Shown: in pieces, positions 61,011 through 64,000 of the stretch
How the letters are laid out: every line of letters begins with the position of its first letter
How positions within the stretch are numbered: position 1 is the first letter of the stretch
Assembly (NCBI GenBank): GCA_048270225.1
Contig: JBLWTG010000007.1
Span: 124,001-188,000 of the forward strand
Length of the DNA: 64,000 nt
Direction of reading: 5' to 3'
Source of the DNA: Allopusillimonas sp048270225
Lineage (GTDB): Bacteria > Pseudomonadota > Gammaproteobacteria > Burkholderiales > Burkholderiaceae_B
Notes under the pieces: model-generated
What the model was told of the DNA's origin: nothing
Databases searched by the model: none
The model's input: only the letters and a program-made list of their open reading frames with translations
Made by a program: the position numbers and the translations under genes

Positions 61011-61754
61011 ATGATTAAAGTCGAACATAACGATAACGTAGCGATCGTCACCCTGGATCGTGCCAATCGGCGCAACGCGCTCGGGAGCGCAATGATCGAG
61101 GAGCTTGATCGTCAGTTTGCCGATTTGGACCGCGATGAGTCGGTCGGAGCCATTGTCCTGACGGGTGCTCAGCCTAGCTTCTGCGCCGGCAGCGACCTGA
61201 AAGAGCTGGGCACTATGGATCTGGGCGAGATGGCAGCCCACGAAGCTGTCACGGCAGCCGTAGCACGTAAAATTACCTTCCTCGATACGCCCGTCCTTGC
61301 TGCCGTGGAAGGTCACGCCTTCGGTGGAGGTTTCATCCTGGCCTGCTCGTGCGACCTCATCGTGACCAGCGCCACGGCGCGATGGAGTCTGGCCGAAGTG
61401 CCCAATGGATGGCTACCGCCTTGGGGCCTGCAGGCGTTAGTCTCGCGTGTGGGTCCAGTCGCGGCCAAGCGCCTGACGTTCGGCCATGAGGTGCTGAACG
61501 GCGACGATATATTCCGGCTTGGTTTGGCAGACTACGTGGTGGACGAAGGCAAAGCGCTGGACGAGGCTATGCGACATGCGACCTTGATCGCCGGCATGCC
61601 GCAGCCAGCAGTGGCATCAACCAAACGATTCTATGCACCTATGGTCGCCGGCGCCAGCGAGGCACTCGACTCCTCGGCCAACTCGGTATTCATTGAAAAC
61701 TGCAAGCATGACCGCGCTAAGGCGACACTTGCTCGGTTTGGAGCAAAGGCGTGA
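61011..61754 (+). CDS. Enoyl-CoA hydratase/isomerase (crotonase) family protein, copy 1
   Basis: The ATG at 61011 with GGAG nine bases upstream gives 247 residues. Crotonase motifs: CAGSDLKEL (oxyanion hole), AFGGGFILACSCDL (second oxyanion loop) and one acidic residue in WSLAEVPNGWLPPWG. The position of the second catalytic Glu of true hydratases appears to be a basic residue in AAKRLTFG, so the reaction may be an isomerisation, hydrolysis or decarboxylation. It overlaps the CoA-transferase gene by 4 bp. Confidence 0.88.
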   Translation: MIKVEHNDNVAIVTLDRANRRNALGSAMIEELDRQFADLDRDESVGAIVLTGAQPSFCAGSDLKELGTMDLGEMAAHEAVTAAVARKITFLDTPVLAAVEGHAFGGGFILACSCDLIVTSATARWSLAEVPNGWLPPWGLQALVSRVGPVAAKRLTFGHEVLNGDDIFRLGLADYVVDEGKALDEAMRHATLIAGMPQPAVASTKRFYAPMVAGASEALDSSANSVFIENCKHDRAKATLARFGAKA

Positions 61755-63334
61755 ACAAGATATGCACTGCTGCGGAAGCAATTGACCACATCAAGAATGG
61801 CGATGTCGTTGCCAGTGTTGGCGTCATCGGCTGGATTACTCCTGATGCCGTCCTACGTGCGCTTCGACAACGATTTGACGACACGCAAAGTCCCCGTAAC
61901 TTGACCTTCTACTTCCCATGCGGCACCGGCGATTCCATGGATATACCTGGAATGGATGCTGTTGCGGCGGAGGGACTCATGAAGCGAATCATCTCTGGCT
62001 CGTACGTGAATCCCACTAATCCAAAGACGGGTTCTAGACCTGCTCTTATGCAGCTTATTCAGGAAAACCGAATCGAGGCTTATAGCTGGCCCATCGGCGC
62101 CAGCATGCAGTGGCTGCGGGAGGTTGCCAGAAATAGCCCTGGCTACTTCACTCGCGTTGGACTGGGTACTTATATCGACCCGGATGAGACAGGCGGGAGA
62201 TTGACTACTCTTGCTACCGAGCAATTGGTAAGAAAAATAGAGTTCGAAGGCGAGAGCCTGCTTTTCTATCCCAGTTGGAAGCTGGACACCGCCATTATCC
62301 GCGCGACCAGTTCAGATGATCTTGGCAACCTTTCGTTCGAAGAGGACCCGCTATTGTCAGCCAATATCAGCTTGGCAATGGCAGCGAAAGCTTGCGGCGG
62401 CAAGGTCATTGCCCAAGTCAAACGCATCGTTCCTCGAGGCACGCGCCTGGCGGTGAACACACGCATACCTGCGGCCCTCGTAGACCACATTGTGGTCGTG
62501 CCGGATCAACTGATGGTAACGGACGTTGCGGCAGACCCTGCCTACTTAGGTAATCAGAACGCGCCACTGAACTCGTTGAAGAAACTGCCAGCCTCACCTG
62601 CCAAGATCATTGCAAGAAGAGCCGCACAGGAAGTCAGGCAGCACGAATTGACGATATTCGGTTTCGGCGCGTCGTCGGATGTACCGCTGGTCATGGTCGA
62701 AGACGGGATGATTACCGAGTCAAACATTGACGACTACTGGCTCACCACGGAGCACGGCTCATTTGGCGGAGTAGTCATGAATGGCTGGCAGTTCTCGGGC
62801 AACATCAATCCGCGAGCTAACGTCGACGGCGTGACGCAATTCGACCTGATTGACGGAGGCCTATGCAAGTTCGCCGCTTTGGCATTTGCACAATTCGACG
62901 AGTCCGGCACGGTGAACGTTAGCCGCTTTGGCAACGCAAACCCCGGGGCCGGAGGCTTCATTGACATCGCCCAGAACGCAAAGCGCATGGTCTTTACCGG
63001 CACTTTCACCACTGGCGGGTTGAAAATTTCTTACTCTGACGAAGCCGGTTTGAAAATCGAAAAAGAGGGCAAGTCACGTAAGTTCGTCAAGCGTGCAGAC
63101 CATATCACCTACCGCTTGCGAGAAGGCGTCGTGAAGGGCCAACAGGCATTGCTTATTACCGAGCGTGCGGTTTTTTCCGTGACGCCTGAAGGGCTATTCC
63201 TGGAAGAAATCGCTCCAGGTATTGAGTTGCAGAGTCAGGTGCTGGATTTGATGGACTTCGCTCCTGTCGGCATTCGGGAGCCCCTTCCAATTATGGACAG
63301 GAAGTTATTCCAACAGGAGAGCACGCATGAGTGA
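61751..63334 (+). CDS. Fused class I acyl-CoA:carboxylate CoA-transferase (YdiF/Pct-like)
   Basis: 527 residues, a single chain joining the alpha (about 1-260) and beta (about 280-510) halves. The catalytic Glu is in TTEHGSFGG, matching the (E)xGxxGG motif. The N-terminal GDVVASVGVIGWITPD block is the CoA-binding loop region. It would transfer CoA from a donor such as acetyl- or succinyl-CoA to the transported acid. Overlaps both flanking crotonase genes (4 and 8 bp). Confidence 0.9.
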   Translation: MNKICTAAEAIDHIKNGDVVASVGVIGWITPDAVLRALRQRFDDTQSPRNLTFYFPCGTGDSMDIPGMDAVAAEGLMKRIISGSYVNPTNPKTGSRPALMQLIQENRIEAYSWPIGASMQWLREVARNSPGYFTRVGLGTYIDPDETGGRLTTLATEQLVRKIEFEGESLLFYPSWKLDTAIIRATSSDDLGNLSFEEDPLLSANISLAMAAKACGGKVIAQVKRIVPRGTRLAVNTRIPAALVDHIVVVPDQLMVTDVAADPAYLGNQNAPLNSLKKLPASPAKIIARRAAQEVRQHELTIFGFGASSDVPLVMVEDGMITESNIDDYWLTTEHGSFGGVVMNGWQFSGNINPRANVDGVTQFDLIDGGLCKFAALAFAQFDESGTVNVSRFGNANPGAGGFIDIAQNAKRMVFTGTFTTGGLKISYSDEAGLKIEKEGKSRKFVKRADHITYRLREGVVKGQQALLITERAVFSVTPEGLFLEEIAPGIELQSQVLDLMDFAPVGIREPLPIMDRKLFQQESTHE

Positions 63335-64000
63335 TAGCCAGAAGGTGGTACATGTCGAGGAGCACGGTGCTGTCAGAGTCTTGACCATTCAACGCGAGTT
63401 TCGCCGAAATGCAATGGACCAAGCCCTCATAGACAGCTTGAAGTCGCTGCTATTGCAACTCGATAGGGACCAGTCCGTAGCGGCGATCGTCTTGCGAGGA
63501 GAAAAAAATGGCTTCTGTTCTGGAAGCGATCTGAAATTCATTAGTGAACTAACAATGGAGGATATGGCTCGCTTCGAACAGGAAACGGGAGACATGGCGC
63601 GCCTTATCGCGTTCGTGAAAAAGCCGGTTATTAGTGCGGTCGAAGGCTTTGCGATCGGCGGCGGCTTTATTCTGGCCATTTCCTGCGACATCGTCGTCGC
63701 CGCAGAGAACTCACGATGGTGGCTACCTGAGGTACCCCATGGCTGGCTGACCCCTTGGGGTTTGAATGCATTGATTGAACGCGTCGGTCGGGTCCGGGCC
63801 CGCAACCTTTGTTTCTGCCTGGACCAACTAAGCGGTAAAGAGATCCTGGCAATAGGTGCGGCTGATTACACGGCACCCGACGGTGACGCACTGGAAAAGG
63901 CCATGGATATTGCGACTCGAATCGCCGCTCTACCGCGTCCGGCGGTTGCCAGCACCAAACGGTTCTTTGCTAATCAAATGATGCCGCGCGCCGAGGTGAT
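63327..64000 (+). CDS. Enoyl-CoA hydratase/isomerase (crotonase) family protein, copy 2 (3' end outside window)
   Basis: The frame opens with ATG at 63327, overlapping the CoA-transferase stop, and is still open at the window end (224 codons). Motifs: CSGSDLKFI, AIGGGFILAISCD and WWLPEVPHGWLTPWGLNAL. It is clearly paralogous to copy 1 (shared E-V-P-x-G-W-L-x-P-W-G-L, ASTKRF near the end). As in copy 1, the second catalytic Glu seems absent (RARNLCFC). The two may form a hetero-oligomer or act on successive intermediates. Confidence 0.88.
   Translation, partial: MSDSQKVVHVEEHGAVRVLTIQREFRRNAMDQALIDSLKSLLLQLDRDQSVAAIVLRGEKNGFCSGSDLKFISELTMEDMARFEQETGDMARLIAFVKKPVISAVEGFAIGGGFILAISCDIVVAAENSRWWLPEVPHGWLTPWGLNALIERVGRVRARNLCFCLDQLSGKEILAIGAADYTAPDGDALEKAMDIATRIAALPRPAVASTKRFFANQMMPRAEV

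Noticed and set aside
1..64000. CRISPR arrays, tRNA/rRNA genes, prophage or intact transposons
   Set aside because: No regularly spaced repeats, no cloverleaf or rRNA sequence noticed, and no integrase or complete transposase.

Overview
The window reads as chromosomal DNA of a betaproteobacterium, most likely family Alcaligenaceae (Bordetella/Achromobacter/Pusillimonas type). The reasons are three orphan Bug-family (TctC-like) periplasmic binding proteins without TctAB membrane partners, several ACS-type MFS carriers beside small catabolic clusters, M81 peptidases, a type-B PutA and moderately high GC. This is inference from gene content; no rRNA or tRNA marker is present. I saw no phage, plasmid, CRISPR or RNA gene. 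Almost everything is uptake, catabolism and local regulation of small organic acids, amino acids or peptides.

Layout. 1-4.5 kb: 3' part of a PiuC-like dioxygenase, an FMN-dependent alpha-hydroxy-acid oxidase, a secreted PIG-L deacetylase carrying a propeller-like C-terminal half, and a YetF-like membrane protein. 4.5-18 kb: a tightly packed leftward nine-gene operon (two ABC permeases, ATPase, amidohydrolase, putA, second amidohydrolase, CobW-type GTPase, Tat-exported binding protein, gamma-glutamyltransferase-like enzyme), which looks like a complete import-and-degrade unit ending in proline to glutamate. 18-23 kb: an EamA exporter, a His/Arg/Tyr-rich lipoprotein, and a heme-binding GlcG/HbpS-like secreted protein beside a sensor kinase/response regulator pair, with two perfect palindromes. 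23-28 kb: IclR-controlled CoA-transferase, two MaoC proteins, iron alcohol dehydrogenase and Bug protein. 28-31.5 kb: serine hydrolase, Bug protein, zinc alcohol dehydrogenase. 31.5-37.3 kb: MIO-type ammonia-lyase with GntR regulator, divergent from an MFS carrier and a PEP-mutase/isocitrate-lyase family enzyme.

37.3-39.6 kb: XRE regulator and SDR epimerase next to a decayed IS3 orfA. 39.6-54 kb: two M81 peptidases, a Bug protein, two metallo-beta-lactamase-fold hydrolases, an aspartoacylase-like deacylase, two MFS carriers, three LysR regulators and a GntR regulator. 54-64 kb: an acyl-CoA ligase, a GntR regulator, and a TRAP transporter operon running on into an FAD oxidoreductase, crotonase, CoA-transferase and second crotonase (cut by the window end).

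A related sequence element, CTRACATATCARTTG followed closely by TCAAT, lies upstream of the ammonia-lyase/MFS pair, the second M81 gene and the second MFS gene, with a weaker copy at the GntR/TRAP promoter. It suggests that these separate clusters share a regulator, probably one of the local GntR proteins. Broken remnants (LysR C-terminus, fumarase N-terminus, IS3 orfA) show that the region has been rearranged. Starts were adjusted from the longest open frame wherever a Shine-Dalgarno sequence, gene overlap or family N-terminus argued for it.
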